A stretch of DNA of 64,000 nt. It comes from Portulaca oleracea (Eukaryota; Streptophyta; Magnoliopsida; Caryophyllales; Portulacaceae). The stretch covers positions 16,546,391 to 16,610,390 of the forward strand of contig CM055868.1 in NCBI GenBank assembly GCA_029582165.1. Reading direction: 5' to 3'. A program made the translations under genes and the position numbers. Of the stretch, positions 11,511 through 23,527 are shown one piece after another. Under the pieces are notes generated by a model. It was given only the letters and a program-made list of their open reading frames with translations. It was not told the DNA's origin and did no database searches. Each line of letters opens with the position of its first letter. Position 1 is the stretch's first letter.

Positions 11511-12602
11511 GCGGATCTCTTTGAATGGATCTCTACAGAGTTCTTAGAGAGAATTCCATCCCATCACAATTCCTGAGTTTAGCATTCCTTGGTGCAGCAA
11601 AATTAAAGGAATTCTGTCAAAATTCATGTGTTGTCGTGCCCCATTGGTACTGCTCTAAAACAAATGAAATGAAGTTTCAAAAAGTAGGAATGATGGATGA
11701 TGTGGAATGGGGGGACCACCAGTTCCATTCCAAAAATAGGATCACCATTGTATTTGCTCTTAAGCTATCATCAATGGTATTCTTCAAAATGGATAATACC
11801 AAACACATTCACAGTATGTTTAGTATTTTTTTAATAGGTAGTGGAGAATGGGTATTATTAGACCACTGCCATCAACGAATAGTGGGAGGGAATTGATGAT
11901 GTGGCGTGGGAGTGGGGATAATGCAGCAACATGTGCCTTGATGGGAGAGGGAGGGACAACTCAATATACATGGGGAGCGAGGCAAGTGAGTTGTGACACG
12001 GAAGAACACAAATAATAAAATATATCAAACTTAAACAAGAAAACATTAACAAATAAAGGAAAACAATATTGTTGTATTAATGAAAATAAAGAAAAACAAA
12101 AACAATGGGCTCATTTTATTGAATATTCCCACCACACCCCCACTTTGATGTGGGGAACCTTCAATTTGCAAGGGTGGGAATAGTGAGGACCCACCCTCAC
12201 TCCCACTATTTCTCCCACTCTATTGGAGATGGTCTTAGAGCACTATCAACGCAACACTCTAGCATAAGAATTCTGACAGAATTCCATCCTTTTTCCTCCA
12301 CCCAAGAACATTGATGGTGTGGAACTTTGTCTAAGAACACTGCATAGCTCCATGGAAGAGATCCAATTATATTTCTTTATTCAATTTTAAACCTTGTAAA
12401 AAAAAGGAAAGGGTGGTCCCCCACCAAAATTACAACATTTTAATTAAAAAAAGCCCCACATTGAATATTATATAACAAAAAAGATGGAATGAGTTCTTAT
12501 GGTTGTAGGTAGGATGGAATGAAGTTCCAAAAAGTAGGAATTTTATATGATGTGGAAGGGTGGACCCCCACTAAAATTCCAACTTTTTGGAACATGCATT
12601 GC
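11511..12602. mobile_element. Nested inverted-repeat elements (MITE within MITE)
   Basis: An outer inverted repeat pairs 11511-11560 (GGATCTCT..GAGTTCTTAGAG) with 12300-12370 (AAGAACACTGCATAGCTCCATGGAAGAGATCC). An inner one pairs about 11856-11890 (TTAGACCAC...AATAGTGGGAG) with about 12195-12236 (CTCCCACTCTATTGGAGATGGTCTTA). Part of the left arm (11669-11737) recurs in direct orientation at about 12515-12586, so a third related fragment lies at the right. Superfamily not assigned; ends are approximate. The Tekay-type retrotransposon at 12608 inserted at the right edge. Confidence 0.5.
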
Positions 12603-12607
12603 ATATT

Positions 12608-13742
12608 TGTAACGACCCGCCCTAAACCCGTACTAATTAAAACCTTAATTACGGTAATTAACTAAAATACGCTAATAAAATTTTTCTGCTTTTACGACAT
12701 GAATATTATTATTATGGTTATTACGGTTATTATTTCTATTGTTTATTTATTTTTATGCGCGACAGGTCTCGAGCAAGGCGATGGTTAAACGGGTTGATTT
12801 TATGTTATCTCGGATTTAAAGTTATAAACATTATTATGAGTTTATGAATATTTTTTACGATAAGTTATATAATTTATTTTATGGTTCTCAATTTTACGTT
12901 TTTAATCGAGAAAGGTTATGTTAATTTCGACCCCGTTTCTTTTAACCTTCCTAAGTGCATTTTATTGCCTAATTCATTCTATTAACGTGTCCTACCAATT
13001 TATTTTATGTGGTTTAATACTAGTTAATTTTTACCCAATTTATTCCCAAGTAATTTTATTTAATCATATACTAAATCAGTTTACCAAGTTTATGTTCATT
13101 AATTTTATTTAGTCCATACCAATTATTTTACATAGCAAGTTAATTACTCTTTGGTTAGCCTAAATTATTAATTAGAGAGTTAATTGTTTAAGGGAGTGTT
13201 TTATATATACTAAGGGGGTTATTATACTCATTTCATTTTCAGAAAAATCACAACACTCCCTCACTCTTCCTCCCTCTTCTCTGCCCATTGACCCATGCGC
13301 CCCCTTTTTCGGCCAGCTCCGGCGGCAGGAGGCCACGCCGGCGACCACCAGGCGGTGGCCGTGCCACCCCCTTCCACCTCTCTCTTGTTTTTCTCCTTCA
13401 ATTTCTTCCCCAAGTGGTATATATTCAAAACCCTAACTCAACTCTTTATGTTTCAAATCTGATTTTCACTTCTAATTTGTGTTATTCTTATTGTTCTTCA
13501 TCTCTTTTATATTTTCTAAGCATGAATTTAGGTTGTGGTTAAGTTGGGTTAATTAGGGTTTGAGTTTGAGAATGATGCATGTATAGTTTGATTGGATTTT
13601 GGATGAGTTCTTGCTAAGTTCTTGTTGAATGTTGAAATTCTTGCTTGCATGTGGTTTTTGGATGAAGAAAAATGATGATTAAGGGACTGATTTGGGTTGT
13701 TTATTATGTTAATCTTGTGATTAAGGGTGTTGGGGTGTTCTA
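12608..13742 (+). repeat. 5' LTR of the Tekay-like element
   Basis: 1135 bases. Aligns along its full length with 19853-21010; main differences are a missing block of about 16 bases near 12933 and altered GC-rich sequence near 13290. Contains a GC-rich block (13290-13375) followed by CT-rich sequence. Its last bases are TTCTA where the other LTR has TTACA. Confidence 0.93.
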
Positions 13743-13746
13743 GTTG

Positions 13747-13758
13747 TGGTATCAGAGC
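13747..13758 (+). other. Primer-binding site (initiator tRNA-Met)
   Basis: TGGTATCAGAGC, the classic complement of the plant initiator-Met tRNA 3' end, four bases after the 5' LTR. It primes minus-strand cDNA synthesis. Confidence 0.9.
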
Positions 13759-14467
13759 GGAGTTATAAGAAGCGTTTGGGAATTAGCATTTCATAGGATG
13801 TATGACCTGAATGAGTGAAATTTGGGTATAAAATGTGTGGTACGTGTCCTCTATGGATTGATATTTGGAATATGTGAATTGGTTGGGTTGGATGTTGAGC
13901 ATGAAGCTCCAAGTGAATATGTGAAGTGTATACGTTTTCTTGCAGGTTTGAAGTAATGTAAAATTTGGGATAGTCCAATTTATAGGGGAAGTGATGCCGA
14001 AATTTCTCCATAAATTAGAAAGTTTAGTAGCGAATTTAAGAAAACCTAAGTACGGTTTGGGAGTAACTTAAAAGTTTGGTACGAGTGAAGCATGCTATGT
14101 GTATAAGTGTCTTTGAAAGATGCGGAGCTCGTTGAATTAGTCCTTAAAGGAGACTTTAGTTATGCAAATAAGAATTTATAAATCCAATTCCAAGTGGGAT
14201 TGATGTAGAGCTCAAATTAGGGGCTAAATGCCTTACCAAGGTGTATAGTGAAATGCTTAAAGGTGTTTATATGATACAAACGATCAATATGGTCCAAGGA
14301 TAGTAAGTACGGTCACGATGATCATAAGAAGGAACAAGAGTTCCCTTTGTAGCAAATGAGGTTCAAGTTGGTTGAGTCTCGGACCTTGCCTTGTTTCTTT
14401 TATTTATTTTAACGAGCTTTTAACTTGCTAAGTTTATTAAAACTTCGTGTTTAAGTTATACGTATAA

Positions 14468-17095
14468 TGAAGATGGATGCGAATGGTAATCCTTTTCCCA
14501 ATTTGTTCGCGATGTTTATGGAATCATGACTAAATATTCAAGCTCACCTCAAGGCGTTGCAAGACGCCTTCGACGCTCCTTATGCCGCCAGTTCAAAATC
14601 GGAATATCATGACGACATACGCCGAGCTCGATGCTTACTAGATACTCTTCCCCACGAGAGTCCGTGGGGTGATATTAGTAACCACTATTGTCAATTACTC
14701 CTCCGAGGAGAACCCGCCCGACACGCTTAATACCTCAATTACGACTAATTTGGTAAATGACAAGTTGATAGGACATAGATACCGGTGGGGATTAATATAA
14801 AATACGGTTGAGAATTGTAGAAGACTTTAGTAAGCTAAGGCAAAAATCCATAAATGTAATACCACGATCAAGTAAGGAAATGTTCAACACTTCGGACTGT
14901 CGGTGACCCTCCTATTTATTTATCCACGCGTAGAATTTCCAAAATAAGTATCACGACTTCTTATTGCACGCATAACCAGGATATACATGAGGAAAGGTCT
15001 CGAATGTTAGGAGCATGACATTGACCACCACTACCTACGAGTTGTCACCTCCAAAGTATATGGATGTCAAGGGTATTCCCGAGGAGGGGATACCATATCA
15101 TTTTAAACGACCGTTTGGGACCCCAAATTTTTTCCTCTGTCCCGTCGTATGCTCGTGATTATGTAAAAGCGGTACAATTAATCCCGGATATTAAGGGTGT
15201 CAAATTTAATTGCCCCAAGGAGAAAATAAGGCTAGAAATGGGTCGCAAGTGACACAAGATCTAAAGGAAGCCATGACTCAGCCAGTGAAGTCTACACCTC
15301 CGCTTAGAACGGTCGGGATAAAAAGCACAAATAGGTTCTATGTGGATAAAAAGGCAATAAGGTGGATGTATTCTGTTATGTATAGTCGACATGGGAATAA
15401 TTAGTATCAGTGTGTGATGGAAAGCAAGGGGTTATACTGATAATCGTTCCATGTTTTAAGAGCTGCCAAGTTAATTCTTGGAATGAAGGAAAATGGGTCG
15501 AATTCTAGTAACGTGCAAAGGAAAAGTAAGCACATGTAGGGGTCTTAAAAATAGGAATTTGGATCCAACAAGAAGTATACGTATCTTTTGGGTCGTTTTA
15601 GTATCAAAAGTAGGTATCTACATATGTATATGATCTCCCGATCATTGAACCATCACATGATAATGCTTTCAGGGGATAAAGAGCGGCTACTAAACCCCAG
15701 GTGACCGGAAGAATATGAAATTAGATAGTTGGCCACGTTGCCTCGACCAAGTTTGAGATGCGATATTCCGAGGTATCACGAGAACTTACCAGTTCCGGTA
15801 ACTCAGGCCTAGATGTAGCTCTGCAGAGATTCACCTGAACTGATAAGGGGAAGAGGTACTTTATATTTATCTGAATTGTTCAAATGGTTTGAAGGGCCTA
15901 ATAACAGTGGTCAATAAGATAAACAAGGGCTTTATGAACGCAGTACCCATACTGGGGGCATTAGCACAAATACAAGGATTTTGACTTTGGTTGTGGAGTT
16001 AATAATTGTCACTTCTAATCTTGTATAAGGAACGATGTTAGGGGAGAAACAAAAAGGGAAGCAATAGGATCATGATGAAATTAGGAGATTAATATGGGAT
16101 TAGAGATTTATGACTAAGAACGAGATTGTGAGGTTATAGAAGTTTTGAACCCTTTCACTCATACGCATGTATCAAAACCCACCCAGCCTTTTCTCTTAAC
16201 GAGCAACCATGATGAGGTTCAACCCTCCTCTGTATGGCTAGTATACTTCGAGTTCATTGTTTGAATCAAGCTTTATCCAACACTCATGTTGTACATCCCC
16301 CTCCTAAATTACCTTCATCATCACAAGATTGCAATCAACTTCGTCGATTCTAATCATTGCTTATTTCCAAGAATTTTTAGGAGAGCCTGTAATTGTTATC
16401 GACCAATCATTTTGGCTCCTTAATGTTATGTCCACACCTTTTTGGCACCTCTCTTTTCTCAATTTCCTTTTGGGTAAGTGCCTTTCTTTTAACAATAATC
16501 CACTCATCGATCCAGTGGGGATGGACCATATCTATATTACCATGCTCTCTATTTGGTTAGCTTTTCTCTTCTCCAAAGTAATCATTATTCCCAAGTAAAC
16601 ATCTACAGTTTATATCCAAGTTTTAGCTTAAATACAAGTTACTATTCAATCAATATCAACAACTTACGTTTTGTACACTCCAAGTGACTATTGGCAACCG
16701 TTCATACATTCCCGATTTTGGTTGTCCTAATTCAAGAATCAAAAACTTGCCCGAGATTTTTTTTCTTCATATCAAACTCATTTCAGCATCTCTTATGGAT
16801 TTCCTTATTCATGGAATCATTATAATTATTATCCCTATCAATTATATTACCTCTTGTTAACTACCCTTATGAGAAGGTAGACCTTAGGCTAGATGTTGAT
16901 ATCATAATTTTAGGGGTATAGATTGGTTACCCTAACTCAAGCGCAGATTGGAAGCAGGGAAGAAACAGTCGACCTGATGAATGCCTCGGGAGTAGAGATT
17001 TGTCTTGTTTGGGGGAACTAGGAATAAATCCGTGTCCTATCCTAACCTATGTAAAGGCTCGGAAGCCGCTAAATCACGGATACAAGGGTTAGGTT
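14468..17095 (+). pseudogene. Decayed gag/protease region of the Tekay-like element
   Basis: After a leader of about 700 bases, a reading begins at about 14468 with MKMDANGNPFPNLF and is stopped after about 20 codons. Beyond that only short open pieces remain in changing frames. I see no intact zinc knuckle (CX2CX4HX4C) and no DTG/DSG protease motif. Position between the primer site and the RT identifies it as the former gag-protease part. The stretch 16150-16860 is unusually pyrimidine-rich and has no resemblance to gag that I can see, so foreign sequence may be inserted there. Confidence 0.55.
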
Positions 17096-17099
17096 ACCT

Positions 17100-18480
17100 G
17101 TGTTCGATTATAAAGATCTTAATGATCCATCCAAGATAGAAGGGATTCCCGTGCGGTGCAACAATTCCCAGATGTTTTCCCAAGGAAGTTACGGAGTTAC
17201 CCCAAGGAGGGAGATCAACTTTGAGATCGAGCTAGTCCCAGAAGCTAGGCCTATATCTAGAAGCACCCTATCAGATGGCACCAGCAGAGCTTAAAGAACT
17301 AAAGGTGCAGATGAAAGACCTGTTGAGCGAAGGTTTTATGAGCCCCAGTTTTGTTTGTAAGGAAAAAGGGATGGAAGTCTAAGGTTATGCATCGTTTTCT
17401 GAGAATTAAATAAAGTCACGATCAAGAACAAGTATTCCCCCCCCCCCTCAAGGATCGATGATCTATTCGACCAACTCCGAGGAGCAGGAGTATTTCCTAA
17501 TATTGATGTGAGGTCAGGATACCACCAACTCAGAGTTAAGGATGAGGACATCTCTAAAACTGTTTTTAGGACAAGATATGGACACCATGAATTCACTGTA
17601 ATGCAAATGCCTTTTGGGTTTACTAATGCTCCAGCAGTATTTATAGATTTGGTGAACCGAGTGTTCAAGCCTTATTTGAATAAGTTTGTGGTAGTTTTTA
17701 TTGATGATATATTGGTATACTCAAAGAGTAGAGAGGAGCATGAAAAATCATTTAAGGATGGTGCTCCAGACGCTAAGAGAGCGTCGGGTGTATGCTAAGT
17801 TTTCAAAGTATGAGTTTTGGCTCAAGGAGGCCGGATTTTTAGGGCATATAGTCACCAGTGAAGGGATCCGAGTGGACCCTAGCAAAGTATCCACCGTCAA
17901 GGATTGGGCAAGACCCACTACGGTTACGGAAGTCCGAAGCTTTCTAGGCATGGCTGGATACTATAGGAGGTTCATTCCGAACTTTTCCAAAATAGCTCTC
18001 CCCTTAACCAATCCCCTCAAGAAGACGACCCGGTTTGAATGAACCGACAAGTGTGAAGAGGCTTTTCAAGTACCTAAGGAGAAGCTCACAACCGCCCCAG
18101 TATTGTCCCTTCCGGAGGAAGGAAAGGAGTACGTCGTGTATAGTGATGCGTCTCAACAAGGGTTGGGGTGTGTGCGGATGCAGAATGATAGAGTGATAGC
18201 GTATGCTTCACGACAATTGAAGCCATATGAGAAAAATTACCTGACGCATAACTTGGAGCTAGCGACAGTAGTTTTGCCCTAAGGATTGGGCGGCATTGTC
18301 TTTATGGAGTTCCTACTACTACCGTCACGAATCGCAATAGTCTCAAGTATATATATTTTCACTCAACGAGAGTTGAACCTAAGGCAGCGAAGGTGGTTAG
18401 AACTTATCAAGGATTATGATCTACATATCCAATACCACCCCGGTAAGGCAACCTCAGTAACAGATGCTTTGAGTAGGAAA
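17100..18480 (+). pseudogene. Reverse transcriptase and RNase H of the Tekay-like element, frameshifted
   Basis: The end of the protease-RT linker and RT entry are readable from 17100 in pieces (REINFEIELVPEARPISR). The RT palm is open at 17508-17798 with [20 protein letters not shown] and the catalytic box FIDDILVYS (the usual YVDD/FIDD site). The frame then shifts to 17701-18042 ([28 protein letters not shown]). RNase H follows with [25 protein letters not shown] and a broken middle; the usual HPGKATSVTDALSR end is at about 18450-18480. Several frame changes and stops (for example near 17410, 18042 and 18282) make it non-functional. Known role: cDNA synthesis and RNA strand removal. Confidence 0.88.
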
Positions 18481-19480
18481 ACTCAGCATGGGACTTTGAA
18501 CTGTCTCGAAATTCATCCAAGGGTATGGCAGGAGCTGAATAAGGAAAGCATAAAGTTAGTAGAGTTGGGTGAGACGGCCAAGAGGTTGGCTACATTAACC
18601 CTTCAATCGTCTATCATTGAAGAGATTAAGGCCGAACAGATGAATGATCCTGAGTTCAAGAGGATTGTGGATAATCTAGTTACAAAAGGAATGCCTGGAT
18701 TTCTAGTTCATGAGGATGGAATCTTGAGGTTCCAGAATAGGCTATGTGTACCTAACCAGGGAAATTTAAGGCTTAAGCTTTTGGAGGAAGGCCATAATTC
18801 AACGTACTCTGTACATCTAGGAGGCACGAAAATGTATAGAGACTTGGGAGAGCACTTTTGGTGGCCTAATATGAAGAGGGACATAGCTAGTTACGTAGAT
18901 AAGTGCTTAACTTGTCAAAAGGTCAAAGCAGAACATCAACGGCCATCAGGCGAACGGAGGCCTTTGGAAATTCCCACGTGGAAATGGGAATCAATTTCTA
19001 TGGATTTTATCATGGGATTACCCCTCACAGCTTCTAGGAGAAATGCCATTTGGGTAATTGTGAATCGCCTGTCTAAGTCGGTGCATTTTATTCCCATTCA
19101 TGAAGGATGGAAGGTAGATAAGTTGGCAGATGTCTATATTCACGAGATCGTTCGATTGCACGGAATACCGAAAGATATAGTATCCGATCGAGATACAAGG
19201 ATTCAATCACGATTTTGGAGCGCGTTACAAAGAGCTTTCGGTACTAAGCTTAAATTCAGTAGCTCCTACCATCCGGAGAGCGATGACCAGACCGAAACAG
19301 TAAAGCAAGTTGCAGAGGATATGCTATGCGGTTGCGTTTTATATTTCCAAGGAAATTGGGATCAATTCCTTCCACTTATAGAATTTTCCTACAATAATAG
19401 CTACCAATCAACCTTTCGGATTGCTCCATTTGAAGCACTCTACGGGAGAAAGTGTCGAACCTCATTGTGTTGGGGAAAAG
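18481..19480 (+). pseudogene. Integrase of the Tekay-like element, C-terminus deleted
   Basis: Open in one frame (ORF 18286-19536, 416 aa). The HHCC zinc-binding part includes HLGGTKMYRDLGEHFWWPNM and CLTCQKVKAEHQ. The catalytic core has the first Asp in SMDFIMGLP, the second in IVSDRDTR and the Glu in DDQTE, matching D,D(35)E spacing in outline. After ALYGRKCRTSLCW the reading jumps to sequence equivalent to the GPY region (KINPVAYCLDLPSNLGQVHD) in another frame. A stretch of the integrase C-terminus has therefore been lost by an internal deletion at about 19470-19490. The core looks well preserved compared with gag. Confidence 0.88.
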
Positions 19481-19486
19481 ATAAAT

Positions 19487-19783
19487 CCAGTAGCGTATTG
19501 TTTAGACTTACCCTCCAACCTAGGGCAAGTACATGACGTCTTTCACGTCTCCCAGCTTCGGAAAGATGTGGCGAACCCAACTCATGTTCTGGAGGGAGGA
19601 CCCCCTCTGTTGGCAGAAGATTTCACTTTCGAGCAACAACCGATCCGAATTATGGATCGTAGAATCAAACGACTACGTTCTAAGGCATTTCCCTTAGTCA
19701 AGTACTATGGGCAAGACAAGACACCTCGGAAACCACGTGGGAAACCGAGGAAGACATGAAGAAAAACTAACCACACCTCTTTT
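19487..19783 (+). pseudogene. GPY end and chromodomain of the Tekay-like polyprotein
   Basis: Frame from 19421: VHDVFHVSQLRKDV, then EQQPIRIMDRRIKRLRSK, the signature of the chromodomain region of Tekay-type chromoviruses. Near 19700 the frame slips; the neighbouring frame completes the domain with TTWETEEDM and a stop at about 19770. In chromoviruses this domain is thought to steer integration towards heterochromatin (family knowledge). Confidence 0.85.
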
Positions 19784-19837
19784 AAGGCTTTTCGTTCACG
19801 ATTAATCCAACAGCAAGTTTCGGGGACGAAACTTTTT

Positions 19838-19852
19838 TTTAGGGGGGGAGGG
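19838..19852 (+). other. Polypurine tract of the Tekay-like element
   Basis: A run AGGGGGGGAGGG directly before the TGTAACG of the 3' LTR, the usual priming site for plus-strand cDNA. Confidence 0.85.
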
Positions 19853-21010
19853 TGTAACGACCCGCCCTAAACCCGTACTAATTAAAACCTTAATTACGGT
19901 AATTAGCTAAAATACGCTAATAAAATTTTTCTGCTTTTACGACATGAATATTATTATTATGGTTATTACGGTTATTATTTCTATTGTTTATTTATTTTTA
20001 TTCGCGACAGGTCTTGAGCAAGGCGATGGTTAAACGGGTTGATTTTATGTTATCTCGGATTTAAAGTTATAAACATTATTATGAGTTTATGAATATTTTT
20101 TATGATAAGTTATATAATTTATTTTATGGTTCTCAATTTTACGTTTTTAATCGAGGAAGGTTATGTTAATTTCGACTCCATTTCTTTTACGATTTATTTT
20201 ACCCAACCTTCCTAAGTGCATTTTATTGCCCAATTCATTCTATTAACGTGTCCTACCAATTTATTTTATGTGGTTTAATACTAGTTAATTTTTACCCAAT
20301 TTATTCCCAAGTAATTTTATTTAATCATATACTAAATTAGTTTACCAAGTTTATGTTCATTAATTTTATTTAGTCCATACCAATTATTTTACATAGCAAG
20401 TTAATTACTCTTTGGTTAGCCTAAATTATTAATTAGAGAGTTAATTGTTTAAGGGAGTGTTTTATATATACTAAGGGGGTTATTATACTCATTTCATTTT
20501 CAGAAAAATCACAACACTCCCTCACTCTTCCTCCCTCTTCTCTGCCCAGCCCAGCCCCGCCGCGCCCCCCTTTTTTCCGGCCAGTTCCGGCGGCAGGAGG
20601 CCACGCCGGCGACCACCAGGCGGTGGCCGTGCCACCCCCTTCCACCTCTCTCTTGTTTTTCTCCTTCAATTTCTTCCCCAAGTGGTATATATTCAAAACC
20701 CTAACTCAACTCTTTATGTTTCAAATCTGATTTTCACTTCTAATTTGTGTTATTCTTATTGTTCTTCATCTCTTTTATATTTTCTAAGCATGAATTTAGG
20801 TTGTGGTTAAGTTGGGTTAATTAGGGTTTGAGTTTGAGAATGATGCATGTATAGTTTGATTGGATTTTGGATGAGTTCTTGCTAAGTTCTTGTTGAATGT
20901 TGAAATTCTTGCTTGCATGTGGTTTTTGGATGAAGAAAAATGATGATTAAGGGACTGATTTGGGTTGTTTATTATGTTAATCTTGTGATTAAGGGTGTTG
21001 GGGTGTTACA
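19853..21010 (+). repeat. 3' LTR of the Tekay-like element
   Basis: 1158 bases, TGTAACGACCCG...GGGTGTTACA. Followed at once by ATATT, matching the five bases before the 5' LTR. Very similar to the 5' LTR, which argues for a fairly recent insertion. Confidence 0.93.
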
Positions 21011-21302
21011 ATATTAATGGAGAATGAGTTTAGGAATGGAGTGGGGAATAAGTAATATATAATTATTAAATAGTACAAAAAAGATAAAATAAAATAAATT
21101 TCGTTTAATATTTTCCTCTCTTCTTGTTCTCTCTATCTCTCTCCTCTCTCCTCTCTCCTCAAGAATGCCTATTATACCCAAGTATGCCTCTTTTTTTGTT
21201 TTTCTTTTTTTTTTCCATTCTCTCTCCTCCATTTTTGGTGTTTTTGAACCTCATTGTTGATAGTCTTATTGAAGATTTATTATTCTAGCAATTTGGATTC
21301 TC

Positions 21303-21375
<73 letters not shown>

Positions 21376-21380
21376 TATTA
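21303..21380. repeat. (TTA)n microsatellite
   Basis: More than twenty TTA units with one interruption (ACTATTATTACT) at the right end. Confidence 0.95.
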
Positions 21381-23135
21381 CTTAGTTCTTTTTAGTTGAT
21401 TAATGTTCTTGACTGCTTGCTTATGTGTTTAGTTGATAGATTAATCTCCAATAGTTTCTTGTTGATTAGTATCATGTTTACGACAATGTTTGTGTATGTT
21501 GATGTTGTTGATTTAATCATGATTAGTGGCTAAGTTTTCTTGGGTTAGGGGGCCTTTGAGTCTTCTAATGGACCCTAGCAAAGGGACTTGATGTGGTGTA
21601 GTTGATTATGCCTTGTTTAAGGATTTCTTATCCCATTCTCCAATTGTATGGGGTCTAAGTGGTGCGAAAGGCCCTTAGACCTATCTACTAACATGCAATC
21701 AGGGAGTTGAATGGAATAGTTGGAGTTATTTTAGGCACTGGATTTCGTATCTGTATTCGTAGAATAATTATTGTAAAATTAACTGACCCAAAGTAGCTCT
21801 TAGCATGCATCTCTCATCTCAACAAAATTCCCAATTCCTATCAATTTCTAATCATATCACATAAAATTCATCATTTCCCATCATTTCTCCTTTAAAAGCC
21901 TCCATTTGTCACCTTCCCTACATAGATGGGCTTACTTTTTTGAATGTCAGTCTTTCCAAAGATTTCCGATATCTTCAATATTCAGGGAGCTTAAAGTATA
22001 CTCTGTAAGGTTTCCATTGCCTTTTGAATTGCATCAATCAGAGTCTTGATAAGGGAGTTATGACCACTTGAAATTGGGTTGTTCCTGTATTAATTTTACA
22101 TAACCGGGAATTTTGACCCAAAAATGTAAAAAAAATCAACTGGTTGACCATAATTTCGATTACATATCTAAAATCCAAACCTAAATCTTCTTTTCCTCAC
22201 CTTCCTAATCATTCAAAGAATATAATATTATTTGAATCATATTGTAATAATATTATTCCAAGTATTGTTCTTATTCTTTTTCCCAAATCCAACCCAAATA
22301 TAATCTTCCATGATTATATTTTATTTTTCCTCTCTTTTTCTTAACCAAATAAAATCTCTAATTATTTTATTTTATTCTCCTAATATTCTCTCCTCCACCA
22401 CTTTAAATAGAGTCTTCCACCCTCATTATTATACACCACGAAATTCTGTTAGAGTCTTGACACTGCAAACTCTCTCCTTCTCTCCCACATTTCTCTATGC
22501 ATGCTAAGTGTTAACAAGGTTAGCTAATGTTTTATTTTCTTTTCATCACTTTTAATTCTTGTATTACCATGTAAACTTGAATAATCAATAATTGTACAAC
22601 TTGTAACTTTTTATTTTTATAAAGCATAAAACAATAGTTTATTGCAAAATTTATACAAATTCCTCCACTTTTATTTATTCACTTTAATTCAATTTTAGTA
22701 TAGTCCGTTTTCAAAAAAGGCAAGTTAGAGAGTTTTCTAATTCTCATACTTGTAACCTTACCCCCAAATCTGATCTCTGATTCGTAGGCCGAAGTTTTTT
22801 TTTAATGGTTTGTTAGTGTTCTTAAAACTGATTGTCGACTCTTTAAATTATAACTTGCATAATTTAATTTGTACAAATTAAATTTTTAAGTTTATGATTA
22901 CTAAGAATTGTTAATGTTTTTAATAAATCCTTATTTAAGAATTTAGCAACCTTAGTTGACTCCCAATTTAAGTAGCACTTTGAAATAAATTTTCTGAACA
23001 GAAATTTTTTGGGGTCTACAATTATTGACATGAAAATGTCAATGATTCCAACTAGGGAACTTCGCACCTTATACTTTCGAGATCCATTGTCATGAAAATG
23101 ATAATGAGTTTTGAAAGTTAATCTAGTGGATCCTT

Positions 23136-23375
23136 GAAAGAGGATCTAGAGAGGTTTATTCAAAGCAAATGTCCCAATCCATAGCCTTGACCAAGTCAGT
23201 CTTACCTATTGAGTCTCGAGGCTAGGTGTTCGTTGGTTGATTTGAAGAACCCCCGAACTCTCTTTTATTCCTTGATTGCTAATTTGATTTCTTATCTGTC
23301 TTCGTTTATAGTCTACCTTTAGGTTAATTTATCCCCTCCCCCTTGAAGGAGGATCTAGAGAGGTTTATTCAAAGT
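23136..23375. repeat. Direct repeat of about 30 bases
   Basis: GGATCTAGAGAGGTTTATTC with flanks occurs at about 23141-23165 and again at 23348-23374. Each is associated with a TTGATTGCTAAT word, so a local duplication of a few hundred bases with later change is likely. Confidence 0.6.
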
Positions 23376-23527
23376 TAATTGATTGCTAATATGATTTCTT
23401 ACCCTCTGTATAATTTTTAAGGTATTTTGCTCATCGATGTAACGCCATCAGATTATTAATCACCAGATTAGGCTAAAGATGTACGTAATCTAATGATTAG
23501 CACAATGGAAAAATACATGAGGACATT

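Larger units (their letters stand above)
12608..21010 (+). mobile_element. Ty3/gypsy chromovirus (Tekay-like), LTR to LTR, coding region decayed
   Basis: This is a complete LTR retrotransposon by structure. Two LTRs (12608-13742 and 19853-21010) start TGTAACGACCCG; the 3' copy ends TTACA while the 5' copy ends TTCTA. The element is flanked by the 5-base target duplication ATATT (12603-12607 and 21011-21015). A Met-initiator primer site follows the 5' LTR and a purine tract precedes the 3' LTR. Domain order in the decayed polyprotein is gag-like, RT, RNase H, integrase, chromodomain, the order of Ty3/gypsy chromoviruses; LTR start, primer and chromodomain wording point to Tekay/Del. The LTRs are very similar to each other, yet gag is riddled with stops, the RT needs frame changes, and part of the integrase C-terminus is missing. 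It cannot act on its own; its transposition presumably used proteins of an intact relative. Confidence 0.92.
21016..23527. other. AT-rich intergenic DNA with a TTA microsatellite, no gene seen
   Basis: The first part (21016-21240) is the continuation of the sequence split by the Tekay-like element. No convincing coding region on either strand. 23441-23527 may be the end of an old LTR (minus strand reads GGCGTTACA at about 23441), continued at 27485 after the young insertion. Otherwise nothing recognised. Confidence 0.4.

Noticed and set aside
16150..16860. Possible host gene inside the Tekay-like element
   Set aside because: The 89-aa frame at 16329 has no domain and no splice structure; treated as decayed or foreign repeat sequence.
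23141..23374. Direct repeats taken as ends of an LTR element
   Set aside because: Only about 30 bases and 200 bases apart, with no primer site or coding sequence.
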